Shown: positions 1 through 12,091, counted from the stretch's first letter. The stretch is DNA of 64,000 nucleotides from Charina bottae (GCA_023362775.1 JALMGJ010000004.1:34397429-34461428); one strand, 5' to 3'. Made by a program: numbers and translations. Notes: a model not told the origin generated them from the letters alone.

Positions 1-920
1 CTGGACAGATACCCCTGACACCCACTTCACCACCAGCATCCTCAACAAGGCATTGTAGATGGTTCATATGGCAAGAATTGTGTTGGGAGAAGGGAAAAAA
101 CACTTAAGCAGCTTCCAAGCATCTCAATACTGACTGTTTATTAAACAAAAATTAGAGCCATTGTCAGAATGCCTTGTAATCATCCTATAAACATCTATTA
201 TTGTCTGAACAACAGCCATGGCCTCTGGCACTGATATCTATCTGCTCTCTTACAATCAGCTTCTCCATTTTCATCAGCGAGCACAGCAGTCAGAAGGCTG
301 ACGGCATTTTACCAGGTAGGAGAAGTCAAGCCTTAGATTTCAACCAATAATATTGACAATACATTTGTTCACTTGTCTTGGTTTACAAATAACTTTAAAA
401 GTTTGTGGATTCTTGACATAAATATGCTAATACAGGGGGAAAGGTAAAATGACTTTTTGATAAAAAGAAAACCTCGAAGGAACACAGAATGCAAATATGA
501 ACTCATTTGGATTTACTTTGTCTTTTTTTAAAAGGTTGTGTTTGTTACTATCTAGCTAATGTTCTACTCATCTATTACAGCACAGATCAGAGTTTTATTT
601 TTGTATTGTGATTTTGTATTGCCTTTCATTTTACTGTAATAGTCCTTATGGAACAGTAAAATATGAGGAAATACTATTTGATTAGTCAGCTGATAGCAGG
701 ACGGGTAGATAGAATATATGCCACATGAGTGCAAAAAACATGTTTGTGAGTAAAAAATAGAATTCAAAATGTCACATACACTTGGGGGGGGAAATGCAAA
801 TACTTTTAACATCCACATGAAACTGCTGGGAGAGGTCATCCAGACCTTGGAGCTGAGTACCAGCTCCACTGCTCTTCATCTTTGACTTCTGAGAAAGCAG
901 TTAGTACTCTTGAATGTTGC
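1..920. other. Unassigned non-coding DNA
   Basis: No ORF of recognisable family, RNA gene or repeat terminus is visible here. The short frames are random. There is an eight-G run at about 783-790. Confidence 0.5.
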
Positions 921-924
921 TGAA

Positions 925-1260
925 CTTCAGTAATGGACGGATGAGAGAACAAGCTGAAATTAAATCCAGACAAGATGAAAGCTGGAAAAAACTGGACTCT
1001 TGAGATTGAGGTGAAATTCTCTGGGTGGGGTTATACCCCCAGAAGGAGAAGGTATACACTTTGGGAGTGCTTCTTGATTTCCAGTTGTTGCTGGACTTAC
1101 AAGAAGTGGCTGTAACAAGGAGTGTAATCGCACAATTACAGCTAGTGCACCAATTCTGCAGGTTGCCTTAGTAGCAGGTATCTGTGCTAGGGTTACAACT
1201 CACCCTGACTATGTACATAGATTCTACAGTGCCTCTGCTGCAAGGACACGATCAGGTAAC
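925..1260 (+). pseudogene. Old L2-clade LINE fragment (RT C-terminal part)
   Basis: Read with several frame changes, the plus strand gives pieces matching the segment of the L2 reverse transcriptase just after the YADD motif: KLNPDK, then LGVLLDFQLLLDLQ, then IAQLQLVHQFC. The better preserved L2 copy near 56.3-56.6 kb has QLNPGK, LGVLLDSRLLLEEQ and FAQLHVVCQLR in the same order. Many frameshifts and stops show that it is an old, dead copy. The boundaries are approximate. Confidence 0.6.
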
Positions 1261-2070
1261 CTAGGATATTTTTCTATACCTGCCTTCTAGAGCAGCAGAA
1301 GGCAGAGCATTAACAAAACAATTTTAGTACCAAAACCAGGCTGGGATAAAGGGATATTACCAACTGATTGATAATTATTACATCCCTCAGATTCTAATGA
1401 GAGTTTCTTTTATAGATGATTTCACATCTGTCTCCTCCTGACATTGCAGCTCCTTCTTTCTTGTAAGCCAATAGTACGTAGGACTAATAGGACGTAGCCA
1501 ATAGTTTCCCTTCAATTTCCAGTTAGTAATCACAAAGAGCATGGGTCAAGCAAAAAAAGTGGAAGACCTAGCCACTCTAATAACATATCCTCTGACCATA
1601 AAAAAGGAAAGTTATCCTACAGCCAATATAATTAGATGCTATGCTTGACATAACAATTGCCTGAACTGTAGAACCAATAAGTCCATCCTCAGCGTACTTT
1701 TCAAATGTTGCAAAATATTTTCAATGGCTCCTGAACTATGAAGAAGATATTGAAAGAGTGTGGGGCAACTGTTTGAGAAGATGTGAAGGGAATGAATTGA
1801 ATTCCTCCTGTTTGGGCTTCAGTGAGAATGGGGTCAGTGAGGGGGTAACGGGAAGGCCTTTTGACAGAAACATAGTAAATTCTGCAGCCATCATCTCCTC
1901 CAACCTATAGCCAAAACTTCACCACTACCCAATCAACCACCCCTTTGCCAGCCTTGCTCTCACTAGGGCAACAGAGGAACTCTTTCATTCCATGGTATTG
2001 AAAATGGAATGATGGATTGAAGCTTAGTCTTAGACTAAGGCATGAGTGACTGTGAGCAGCACCTCCCAAT
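1261..2070. other. Unassigned non-coding DNA
   Basis: Nothing recognised: no long ORF, no clear repeat terminus and no RNA gene. Confidence 0.45.
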
Positions 2071-2074
2071 CTGA

Positions 2075-2560
2075 GAATGGGTGCAACTGGCACACAAGAT
2101 TTATTTGTGCAAAGGCTCTCCAGGCCACAGCTGCTACCTGCTCCTTATGCAGGAGTCACGAGTCCAGGTGGACTCCCAGATTATTCACCAACTCTGCCTG
2201 GGGGAGTATAACCCCATTCATAATTAACAGTGGAAAATCACTAGATGGGTGGGGGCTTAAACCCCACAGCCACTCAGTCTTGTCAGGGTTAAGCTGAACC
2301 CAGTTCTTCCCCATCCAGACCTGGAAAGCCTCCAAACCCTGGAAAAGCACCTTGATTATATCCCTTGGACAGCCTGGGACAGAGATGTATAACTATCATC
2401 AACATATTGATGCCGATTGATGACCTCATCTAGCAGTTTCATGTAGATGTTAAATAGGAGTGGGGAGACAATCAAGCCCTGTGGCACCCTCAAAGAAGAG
2501 CCTAAGGTTGGATTTCTCTCCCCTCCCCTCAACACTGACTGCAACTAGCCCTGAAAGGAC
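2075..2560 (-). pseudogene. L2-clade LINE fragment, minus strand
   Basis: The minus strand encodes two frame-shifted pieces of L2 reverse transcriptase. One has VPQGLIVSPLLFNIYMK followed by HQYVDDS, equivalent to VPQGSVLSPLLFN and HQYADDT in the 54-57 kb copy; the first catalytic-motif alanine is replaced by valine. The other has VWMGKNWVQLNPDKTEWLW and LVNNLGVHLDS. A deletion and several stops make it a pseudogene. It lies in opposite orientation to the older fragment at about 1 kb, so the two are separate insertions. Confidence 0.75.
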
Positions 2561-2569
2561 TGTTGAACA

Positions 2570-3730
2570 GTGTCCCCTCCCCAACCTCTTCAGATGGCCT
2601 TAAATTGCCATTACTTTTGAATGCATGAAAGGACATTTCTATTCAATTAACCAGCACAGGGCAAAGTAATTGTATCCCTTACAAAGACTGCTGTTCTGAC
2701 CAAGAATAGCTATTTTTCATATAAAATTTATGAAAATCTATTAGCTTCCTAACAGGAGACTGTCATTTTCAAAATGTATGGCACATAATTCTAAGAAGAT
2801 CTCCCAAATTCATCTACTGGTCATTTAGTATAATAAATCATCTCAGTCCATGAAGTACTTCACATTCACTTTGTTGCTGTACAGACCAGTCAAGACCAGT
2901 CAAACTTTAGACTTTTCCCCCTCAAACTAGGCTTTGTGCTTTTGGATTAGTTTTCCTCCCTGTCAACTTCTTTTTCCACCACTTATTAGGCCACTCCATT
3001 GGGAAAGATTGCAAAAAGTTATTGGTGTCACTGCACATTATACAGTGCATTTGCAATATTATTCAATGTATTCAGAAAAAAAAATACCCCAGTTCCAAGA
3101 ATATGGCACATTGAAGAGATAATTTGTTCAATACAGTTACTAACAGATGTACATGAATATTGTACAGAATATTCAGAATACATCCTGAAATTAAGCATAA
3201 ACCTACAAGTATTTTTCTACGGAATATTTTCTTTTCAATGAACATGATTGGGTATGCTTTATTCTGCTTTGAAATATGCAACAAGATTATTAAAGATATA
3301 AGAACACTGAAGCACTAATTGAAGCACACAATTTAATTATCAATAAAGCTTGTTCTTCTGTTGTGATCGTAATTTGTGCTGATCATTATTGCCTTTTCTC
3401 TAAATTAGAATCACACAACTTTTTTCCCTTTTCCTGGGCTGCCTTCTATTTAAAGATAACCCTCCCAGCCATCTTAGGGCAGTTCTTCATTTTTTAGAAT
3501 AGCTCCCCTGTTATTTTTGTTGGCAGTATTGCATAGGATTGCCACGCCTGGACGCCTCCTTTTCAAACCAAGGAGTTTTGAACAGGGGAGCAGAGTTTTG
3601 TCTCTATCAATAATTGCCAGCTCACATTTTATTAATACATAAAAATACAGCACAAATACAAATAATGAGTAACTGTGAATATACAATGTGAGCGTATAAT
3701 ATACAATACACTACATCTCATCTAACTGAA
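2570..3730. other. Unassigned non-coding DNA
   Basis: AT-rich sequence with only short random frames. No repeat family was recognised. Confidence 0.45.
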
Positions 3731-3732
3731 TA

Positions 3733-4511
3733 CAGGTAGTCCTCGAGTTACGACAACAACAGGGATCGGGATCTCCATTGCTAAGAGTTGTGGTTGTAAA
3801 GCATGACATCACATGACTGCATCGCTTAGCGACGGCAATCCCAGCAGTCCCTGTTGCATCATTAAACAAATCCCACCAGTCGTTAGCCAAGGACCCACCC
3901 CGATCCAAGCGTTTTCTGGCTTAGTCCCTCCCAGCCCTGAGCCTCAATAAGATAAGGGACTGCCTCCACTGCCACTTCTTGAACTCCTCCCACCCGCCTA
4001 TCTCCCCCCAACTCTGCCCTTTGGCAACCCGCCTACCCACTGCCCCCACTGCCCAGCCCTGCCCACAGTGTGTGCCAGACAGGGCCTCCATTTGCGGGTC
4101 ATATAGGGCCTTCTTTCACGAAAGGAGGACCCGGCTAGAAGGGTCCTTGTTTTGTGAAAGGCAGCTCTGTCTGGCACGCAAATGGAGGCCCTGGTGAGAG
4201 AAGCCCCGGTGGCACCGGTGCAAAAGGAGGCCCAAAGAAGTCCCCGACTGGTACAGTACTGGCACGCGGTACAGCAGGCATGGCAGTGGGCAGGGCTGGG
4301 CAGCGGACGTAGCTGGCAGCAGCGGGTAGGCAAGGGGCCAAAAGGCAGTCATAAATGTTGGCGAGACTGAATGGGCCTGAATTTTGTTCATGTGACTGCA
4401 GGGGTGCTACAATGGCCAGAACTTTGAGGACCGGTTGTAAGTCCCTTCATTAAGTGCCACTGTAATTTTGAATGGTCGCTGAATGAATGGACGTTAAGCA
4501 AGGACTACCTG
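3733..4511. mobile_element. Tc1/mariner-type MITE with foldback interior
   Basis: The element starts CAGGTAGTCCTCG and ends in the inverted copy AGGACTACCTG. It is bordered on each side by TA, the target duplication typical of Tc1/mariner elements. Shorter relatives with the same ends lie at 5550-5915 and 27524-27912. This copy is about twice their length because of a G+C-rich interior (about 3950-4370) organised as nested inverted repeats: a left arm containing CAGGGCCTCCATTTGCG at about 4081 and its complement at about 4170-4195, and an outer pair built on CACTGCCCAGCCCTGCCCAC (about 4040) and its complement (about 4286). The small GC-rich frames on both strands follow from the symmetry and are not genes. 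No transposase is encoded. Confidence 0.8.
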
Positions 4512-4513
4512 TA

Positions 4514-5547
4514 GTAGAAACATGGAAACTAATCTGCTCTGTCACCAAATCAAAGTGAGGGCAGTGCGTTTTTTCCTCATTTGGTCACTTCTAGATACAT
4601 ACTAAGGGTCAGGTGGGGGACTCGGAAAGCACTGCTAAGAGTAAATTTTATATAGTCTATTAGTTTTAGTCAGCAGAAAAGAAAACAAGGTTAGTAATAC
4701 TATTTTGGCTTGTCCAAAAATTTTCACCATACCTGAAAATGCATGCCACTCTGAAACAGAAAGACTGATTCCAGATAGTAGAACACATACAGATAGTAGA
4801 ACACATTCCAAACACATACTTTTCCTGCGGAAGGGCTTAGATTCAATCAATGCTACTTCATGAGAGGAAGCAAGATTGGAAAATATCCCTCTTGGAGATC
4901 TTGGAAAGCTGTAATCAACCCAGTGAAGTAGAGAAGTCAGGAGTGAAACTACACCCTGTGGAGAATGTAATCTTTCCATCCCCCTTACTGTGATTGCTGT
5001 TGACATACTGTAGATAGAAACTATGAAAATCTGCTGTTTTTCTTTGGGAGGAAATTAGTACTATTACTATTAGTATTGTTAGTATCCTTCCACAGAAAAT
5101 AGCAGCTTAGAGGTGACTGTCACCAGAAGTTCATTGCAGCAGAAAAGGGTAACCATCCCTTCTCTATGTGCTGTCCTTGTCCTAATCTCAATCTCCAAAT
5201 GCAGTAAAAACACAAGGTATTAGAGGTACATGTGTATTTAATGCAGTTACTAGATTGATCCAAAGATTTCAATGACAATCTGAAATGGCCTGGCAATTCA
5301 ACAGTCAAAATCTGCACAAGGAGAGATCCGTCAAAAGTAAGGAGCACAGCCTAGAAAGTATAAGAAAACCACACAGCAGGATTAAACAAGCACCACACAA
5401 ATGCAAAGCCATTAACTCAACAAAAGAAGGTGTTTTCAACAAGCACCTTTCTTGATGTACAGGTACAATTTTAGAATCCTTTTGGCAGTTTGCTATAGGG
5501 TTAGTGCTAGGGTTAATGGCACATATTTTCAATACAAAAACAGTTAT
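4514..5547. other. Unassigned non-coding DNA
   Basis: No gene recognised. A short tandem duplication containing AGATAGTAGAACACAT occurs at about 4775-4810. Confidence 0.45.
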
Positions 5548-5549
5548 TA

Positions 5550-5915
5550 CAGGTAGTCCTCACTTACCGACTACTTGTTCAGCAACCATTCAAACTTACA
5601 ACATGCTGAAAATAGAGACTTACAACCAACCCTCGAAGCTGCAGCTGCTGCAGCGTCCCACGGTCACATGATTGTCATTTGCAACCTTCACAGCTGGCTT
5701 CCGACAAGCAAAGTCAATGGGGAAGCCACCAGGAAGTGCAAGTTGCAGTCACATGACATTGCGTTTAACGACCTGCAATGTTTGCTTAATGACCGCAACT
5801 GGAACCGTCAGAACTGATGTAAGTCAGTGCAGTCTCATGACATCGCACTTAACTACTGCACTGCTTAGCGACAGAGTTGCCGTCCCTATTGTGGTCACTA
5901 AGTGAGGACTACCTG
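5550..5915. mobile_element. Tc1/mariner-type MITE (366 bp)
   Basis: Terminal inverted repeats CAGGTAGTCCTCACTTA and TAAGTGAGGACTACCTG, flanked by TA on both sides. The interior has the family motifs in which every arm reads like a decayed palindrome (ACTTAACGACTGC-type blocks and their complements). It is non-coding and mobilised in trans. Its ends extend further into perfect complementarity (17 bases) than those of the 3.7-kb copy. Confidence 0.85.
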
Positions 5916-5917
5916 TA

Positions 5918-7280
5918 TAAGCATGAGACAAGTTTTCTTTTCACTTTTTTTCCAAACTGTGATCAGAAATCACAGAGAATGAAGGTGTAAGATTAAAACA
6001 TATTTTTGCATAGAGATATAGAAATAAAAATTGACTTTCAAAGAATTACAAATGTCATCAAGGGTGCCTAAAATATATAGAACACATCAGAACAGTCTGT
6101 CTAATGAATGCCACTGAGCAAATATAAGTCATGTTTATTTGTTTTCTTTCTAAGAACAAATGACAGATAATGTTATAGATCCTGGATTCGTCTCAGATAT
6201 TATGTCTGAAAGGATTATCTCACAGCAAGGAATCAGTAACCCCATTATTCCAATGCTAGAGCTGATTGGTAGTTTCTGAATATTTCTGCATTTGCAATTT
6301 ATAGCATTATCCAACCACTACTATGGTGATAGATTATTAATGAAGGGATAACTTTATATCACCCAAGAATGGCTGGGTGACACTATAAATCCCTAGTGCT
6401 TCTTATGATACTGAAGCAACAGAACAGAAAGTGATATACCATCAGAGCCTATTGGCATAGAGATTTTGGGTTACAAACTCCTGTAGAGCTTGGGGACCCA
6501 ACATGGTGCCAAAAAGGCATGAATGTGCCCATGAACACCATCTTTTGTGCCAGGCTCCATACCACTTCTGATTATTTTGTTTAGATTCCTTAATCTCACT
6601 GGTTTGCCTACTGGTTTGTAAATGGCCAAGGCAACTATTTTGTGAAAAACCCGTAACCTGGTCTTAATTTTCCAAATATGCCGACTGGCATAATCATTTT
6701 GTGGGGCCTATTTTAGAGACTGGGCATTAAAAAATAGGCTAAACAATGGGCAGAAGCCAAAGAAAAAAGAAATAACCTTTCTGCTTTCTCTCATTATCTC
6801 ACTGCACTGCCAAACTGTTTAGCAAGAAAAGTAGTTCCTATGATCTCCATTACTCCCACACATATCCTTACTGACAATCAAATTAAGGTAAAGAACCCTC
6901 CTAATTGAGTGCCTGATGCAGAAACAGTTCATATTTCACAGCAGTTAAAACAAGAGAATTTCCTGATTGCTAACCCACACATCACATCAAATTGTATCTG
7001 CAGTTCTGCAAAATCTCATGAATAAGCCAGAGTTTTAGAGATGACCTAATTTTGACTGGCTGCTCTTAAATTATATCTTTCGCAAAAAGGTGATATTTAT
7101 TCATACATGATGAGACATTTCTATGCTACTAAACATTTTAACCTTCCACAAACTATTCTATAATGATATGAACTACATACCTATAAGTTTGCTGACTGAT
7201 CACACCATGTGAGTGCCATACAGTCAGAAAGGGAGGATATCTTTCAAAATAATAAATTAAGTAAAATGTACCAATCGAAG
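5918..7280. other. Unassigned non-coding DNA
   Basis: AT-rich sequence without recognisable gene or repeat terminus. Confidence 0.45.
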
Positions 7281-7318
7281 AGAATATTTGTAGCTCAGGG
7301 TTGAACTGCGGAGTCCAT

Positions 7319-7410
7319 GGTGCTCTCTGAGCCTTGTTGTTTTCTTGCAGACGTTTCATTGCCAGGCTAGGCAACATCTTCAGTGCGAACAACAAGGCTC
7401 AGAGAGCACC
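7319..7410 (-). ncRNA. Hammerhead-ribozyme-like stem-loop (retroelement derived)
   Basis: On the minus strand the 92 bases fold into a type I hammerhead layout. A 22-bp perfect outer stem (7389-7410 with 7319-7340) is followed by an internal loop (2 and 6 bases), a 3-bp inner stem GCA/UGC, the core CUGAAGA (matches CUGANGA), a stem II built on UUGCC/GGCAA with unpaired bases at its base, GAAA, and a minimal two-pair stem III ending in the cleavage-type triplet GUC. Hammerheads with a very short stem III are known in Penelope-like retroelements and in retrozymes (family knowledge). The stem II base is imperfect, so activity is uncertain. The flank at 7281-7318 is shared with 43458-43480, so this is a dispersed repeat family. 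Alternative: an ordinary MITE hairpin with chance core motifs. Confidence 0.5.
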
Positions 7411-8286
7411 ATAAATAAAATGTTTTTGTTCTTTATTCTGCTCCACTAAAAATAATCAGAAGCTATTATGTGTGTGCATGCTCAGTTTGCATGGACATTT
7501 TTTTATCTGTACTGCTAGAGTGGAAAAGGCAACAGTTGTTTCCTAGCATGCAACTGATAACGTACATTTAGCAGATACATGCAAGTCTGGAAGATATATA
7601 TTATTTTACAATGTAGTGCCTGCTTTCAAGGATAAGCAAAACTCCCTGGTACCAAGAAGCTCCCTATTTAAAAAGGATACTGAAAACGAACCGAGAAGCA
7701 AGATGGGAGGGTAAAGACATCAGGTCTACTTCTTATAGTAACCAGCAAGCCAAGCCATATATTATAAAATGCAGGGATGTGGAAGATAATATATATGATT
7801 GTTCTTAACTGTGAGAGAAGAGATTTACAGTAAAACTAAAATTTAAAGAGGGCCAGTGTGGTATTTTCCCTCTACAGTTTGGAAGAAAATTTCCAGAAGC
7901 ATCCATTTATATATCACCTCTTTGAGGATTTTTATTTCCACACTTTTGAATTTATTATCTTATAGTTCATCACCATGAAATGGAAAACAAATGCTATTTG
8001 ACAGCTTAATCTTAATATTTAAAATGTGTCAAGAATCTCATTTGGCACTGTAGGACATTTGATTACAAAAGAGAAGATTAATTGGAAGAAATCAGTGTTG
8101 GACTACATTTTGAATTTATCTTCAACATTTCTTTCTATGAACAGTACATCTATCAATCACCACTATGCAATTAAGTATCATTACTTTTGTGAAACTAATT
8201 ATTAATATATACACTGTTTTGTGTGTGTGTAACAGATATTCTAACTGCAATTTACCGAAGAATAAATGTCAGCCCTCCCCACCTTA
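7411..8286. other. Unassigned non-coding DNA
   Basis: No gene or repeat recognised apart from a short TG run at about 8220-8230. Confidence 0.45.
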
Positions 8287-8294
8287 TGCTAGAG

Positions 8295-8583
8295 CAGGGC
8301 TTTCCAAAGTGCCGCCGCTGGCGACATGCCAGTGGCGGTGCAGCGGCAGCAGCACGGGGACGCACGCGTGCGGCAGCGACACAGGAGGGCGTGTGGTGGC
8401 GCGCACGTGCACGGCGGTGGCGCGGGGGGGCCTGCGGCGGCGCACGCGTGCACGGCAGTGGCGGCAGCGGCTGCCGCTGCCATCGTGCACGCGCGCGCTG
8501 CCGCTTCCGGGTGGTGTGGCGACACACCACGCTGTGTGTGGCGACACACTTTTGTGTCGCGACACACAGTTTGGAAAGCTCTG
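8295..8583. mobile_element. hAT-type MITE, GC-rich (copy 1)
   Basis: The ends are CAGGGCTTTCCAAAG and its imperfect complement TTTGGAAAGCTCTG. The flanks carry a perfect 8-bp duplication TGCTAGAG (8287-8294 and 8584-8591), the hallmark of the hAT superfamily. The right subterminal region repeats the block GTGTGGCGACACAC and ends in TGTGTCGCGACACACAG, plausible transposase binding sites. The core (about 8320-8500) is a GC-rich variable tract of GCGGCGGCGCG and CACGCGTGC-like words. The several long frames on both strands across it are composition artefacts, not genes. Confidence 0.9.
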
Positions 8584-8591
8584 TGCTAGAG

Positions 8592-10165
8592 ACATTGTTT
8601 CTGGTTATGGTTTGCTACTTCAGAATCTAAGCATGTAGCTCCAAAGAAGTAAATATACTCAGTGAGTATTTCTTGAATATTGTGCATGAGTCCAAGGTAC
8701 AATGGCCAGAATTTAATTAACTGCATTTATGCCTATTGATTCCAGTAAGCCTAAACTTACTTAAATCTGTTCGTAGCCAGTATGGCCAATATAAGCAATA
8801 TATGCTACAAGATACATTTCAATTTGCTTGTTGCTATTATTAATAAGGCCAAACTAGTGAATTCTTGACAGTAAAATTGCATGAAGCAAATCACCAGCTA
8901 TTTGATGCTTTAATATCTCATCTATAAGAATAAAACTTTGCAAAGTTCTTAGGAATCATAGGGGAAAAGAAAGCAAGAAAATGTATAGCCATTTCTGTTT
9001 CCTTCAGTATTCCTTTGCAACAACTTGCAGTTATTTATAAAGCATATTAAGCAAGCAGAACATGAACAAAGGCTTTGGAAGACAGCTTTTAGTTAAGAAT
9101 CTGCTCAGTGAACAGGAATACCAAAATGCAATGGGGGATAACACTAGTTGTCAACAGCTGACTGAACCCCAAAACAGTGGAAAGAATTGCAATACTCTGA
9201 ACTGAAGAAAAAACTATAGAGTAGAATGCATAATCGTAGATGTGACTTGTTCAAAACATTTCAGAAACTGACACAACCCTACAATAGGGGGAAAAAAGTT
9301 GTGTTCTTTTTTATGAATTTAATTTTGGAACTATATTAATTATGGACCCTGAAATTGGGGGACTCATGTCTTCTAAAAATTCTCAGATCAACAAAAATGT
9401 GAATGTCCAGAAAGTAAGGTTTGTGGATTATTTAGCTGGAATTGCTAGCTTTCTTCTGTAAGCAATCATGTGCAATTTGGATAAGTGTTATGGAATAAAG
9501 GATTTTTTATTAAGACAAATGCAGCAACAGACATTTACATAGCTGCAAACATTCTGAGGATCCAAACTTACATTAAACACAGAATATAAATGTATCTCAT
9601 AAATATGAAAGTCATGTTATTTGTAAAATTTGCCCTTCGCATTTCTCTAAATACTTGGAAGCAGAAACTGTTTAGTATATTGTATTTCTTTCCTAAAATA
9701 ACGTCCATAGCTTAAATATAATTCTAGAACAGAATTACACGACTGCACAAATGTGCAGGGGGGACCTTTACCTTTTTATTGTTACTTTGCCAAGAAGTAC
9801 ATCTACTGCTACTACTAGTACAAGATGACTACCTTGTTGTGTAGCACTGGTTAATAATTAGTGTTTTCTAGGCAAGGAACCATGAAATGAATTGAAAAGG
9901 TAGAAGGTTTTAACTCAGTAAACAGTTTGTCCTGTATACCTTTTGAAACTAAAGTAAGTTTCAAAACAAGTTGTTGATATAGCATAGAGGAACAATTGTC
10001 CTAAGGAAATGGGAGAAAAGAAAAGAAATCCAAACAGCTGGTCCAGTTTGGTAACATTCACAAGCAAATTCCACCAGATTACATAGTCAAAACAAAAATT
10101 GTAAAATGATATTGTCTGATTTATTGTTAAAGTGTATCCGCTTCTTATGTAGCTCTGAAGTTATT
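8592..10165. other. Unassigned non-coding DNA
   Basis: AT-rich, with no recognisable coding region or repeat boundary. Confidence 0.45.
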
Positions 10166-10168
10166 TAT

Positions 10169-10694
10169 ATTTCCGGGTCCAATTCAAGGTGTTGGTGATT
10201 ACCTTTAAAGCCCTATATGGCATAGGACCAGGGTACCTGAGGGACCGTCTCGTCCCGATAACGTCAGCCCGCCCCACCCGTGCGTGCAGAGAGGGCATGC
10301 TTCGGACCCCCTCAACAAGAGAATTCTATCTAGCGGGGTCCAGGAGGCATGCTTTCTCTGCGACAGCCCCCGCCTTATGGAACATCTTGCCCCCGGAGGT
10401 GAGACTGGCCCCTTCACTCCTGGCCTTTCGGAAGGCCCTTAAGACCTGGCTCTGCCGCCTGGCCTGGGACAACGGAGGTGGTAGTGCCTCCTGGGGTTGG
10501 CTGGCCCCGTAGCAATAAGACCTATGCTACGGTCCCCAATCCATCTTGGATTCTATTTTATTTTATTTTATATCTGGATTTATTTTTATACATCTTCTAT
10601 TTTGTATGGTTTTAAATATTTTAAATTTTTAAGTTTTAATTATTGTAACCCACCCAGAGTCCCTTGTATGGGAGATGGGCGGGGAATAAATAAA

Positions 10695-10726
<32 letters not shown>

Positions 10727-10735
10727 ATTAAATAT
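10169..10735 (+). mobile_element. L2 LINE, 5'-truncated 3' end
   Basis: The plus strand encodes the C-terminal end of an L2 ORF2: FKVLVITFKALYG, YLRDRLVPI, CREGMLRTPS, AGSRRHAFSA, LPPEVRLAPSLLAF. The 54-57 kb copy has the same motifs in the same order before its stop. The coding part ends at 10512 with WGWLAP and a stop. A 3' UTR follows with the L2-type end (CCCAGAGTCCCTTG then GGGCGGGGAATAAATAAA) and an AAAT/AATA tail at about 10685-10735. The reading frame from 10189 to the stop is intact, so this copy is much younger than those at 1-2.5 kb. Confidence 0.85.
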
Positions 10736-11344
10736 AAGCCATTCCATTTTACAAAACAATCTTATACATTTCAAAGTTCCACTGAGTTTGACAGACCTTG
10801 TTCTCAATCAAAAGAATAGAACAGAAGCCTTAATTCACAGAAAGCTGTAGGCAATAGGGCTAAGGAATCCTCTGCCCTGTGCTGTATGCATATTCTGGTG
10901 CAATTCACTGAGGGGTGTCTGCAAAAAACCACAATGTCTACATGATGACACCTACACAATGAAAATGCCTGACATCTGATGCAAGCAGATCACTCACGGC
11001 ATCTGTGTGATGAATCATGCACTACAGCTTCCCACCCTTGCCCTAATGTGGATGCCCCAAATGGATGCTGTGTTTTGGAAATTTTATTTTGCCAACAGAG
11101 CCTAATTATTGTTCATACTTTTGGGGGGGTAGGGGGATGGAAGTCTGTCTCACACTAGGGCAGAAGTGAGCAACCTATCGGTCTATATAGCTCCCCAATT
11201 CCATTTCTCCCCAATTTGCTTTCTCATTATGACCCAAGATAACATTACCAAAAAGTAGTATCAAAAAGTTAAAATTTGGTAATCTGATTTTCCAGAGATC
11301 CCTCCCGCCCAAAAACAAGTGAAATAGATATATTAAGCTATTGT
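10736..11344. other. Unassigned non-coding DNA
   Basis: Nothing recognised. Confidence 0.45.
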
Positions 11345-11355
11345 AGGCTTATCAT

Positions 11356-11588
11356 GGAGCAGTTTGGTACTGTGTTTTAAGGTAGCAAGCTAGAAACTGG
11401 GAGGCTGTGAGTTCTAGTCCTACCTTAGGCACAAAGCCAGCTGGGTTGACCTTGGGCCAGTCACTCTGTCTCAGCCCTAGGAAGGAGGCAATGGCAAACC
11501 GCTTCCAAAAATCTTGCCAAGAAAACTTCATGGACTTGTCCAGGCAATCACCAGGAGTCAACACTGACTTGAAGACACACAGACACGA
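11356..11588 (+). mobile_element. tRNA-derived SINE (SauriaSINE/Squam type)
   Basis: The tRNA-like head contains a B-box-like GAGTTCTAGTCCTACC. It is followed by the family body (AAGCCAGCTGGG, CCTTGGGCCAGTCACTCT, CTCAGCCCTAGGAAGGAGGC, CTTGCCAAGAAAAC) and a tail with CAGGAGTCAACACTGACTTG. A perfect 11-bp target duplication AGGCTTATCAT brackets it (11345-11355 and 11589-11599), so insertion was by retroposition. SINEs of this family are thought to use Bov-B or L2 machinery (family knowledge). Confidence 0.9.
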
Positions 11589-11599
11589 AGGCTTATCAT

Positions 11600-12091
11600 A
11601 TACTGTATATTTTAATTTAAAATATTTTTGGTCCTTCAATTACCAGGAACTTCTCTCTGTCACACTGAGGTCCCCTATAGTCCTCAGAGACTAAAAAGAA
11701 TATGGGGGGGAAAGTGCAGCTCCCAACCCAGAAAGATTTCTTGCACCTGCCTTTGGAGTTGGCCAGAGAATATGAATTATTTTGGTAGTGGTTAAAAAAT
11801 AAAAGTCTGCCTTGAATAGAACTTGATTCTGGATCACTTCACAGACATATTTATGTGCTTGCTTTGAAACAATATGGAAATGTTTTGGTACTGTCTTATT
11901 CCAAGATGTCTTTTTGACTCCCAATCTAACCTACAGCTCTGATATTACCTGAAGGCCTCCTATTCAACACTAATAACAACCAGGTCCAACCCTGCTTTTT
12001 TTTGGGGGGGGGGGGTCAGTGTCATTAACTATATTTGTTTAGGAACTACGAGTTGCTGGCAGGACAGACAAAGGAAGTTATTCAAGAAACA
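11600..12091. other. Unassigned DNA with poly-T/poly-G run
   Basis: No gene. A T run directly followed by a long G run lies at about 11997-12016. Confidence 0.45.

Noticed and set aside
1..560. Possible exon at the left edge
   Set aside because: Short open stretches without known motifs or supportable splice signals.
8165..8638. Overlapping 87-157 codon frames on both strands
   Set aside because: They run across the GC-rich core of a hAT MITE; all six frames are open because of low stop-codon frequency in CpG-rich DNA, and none has a known motif.
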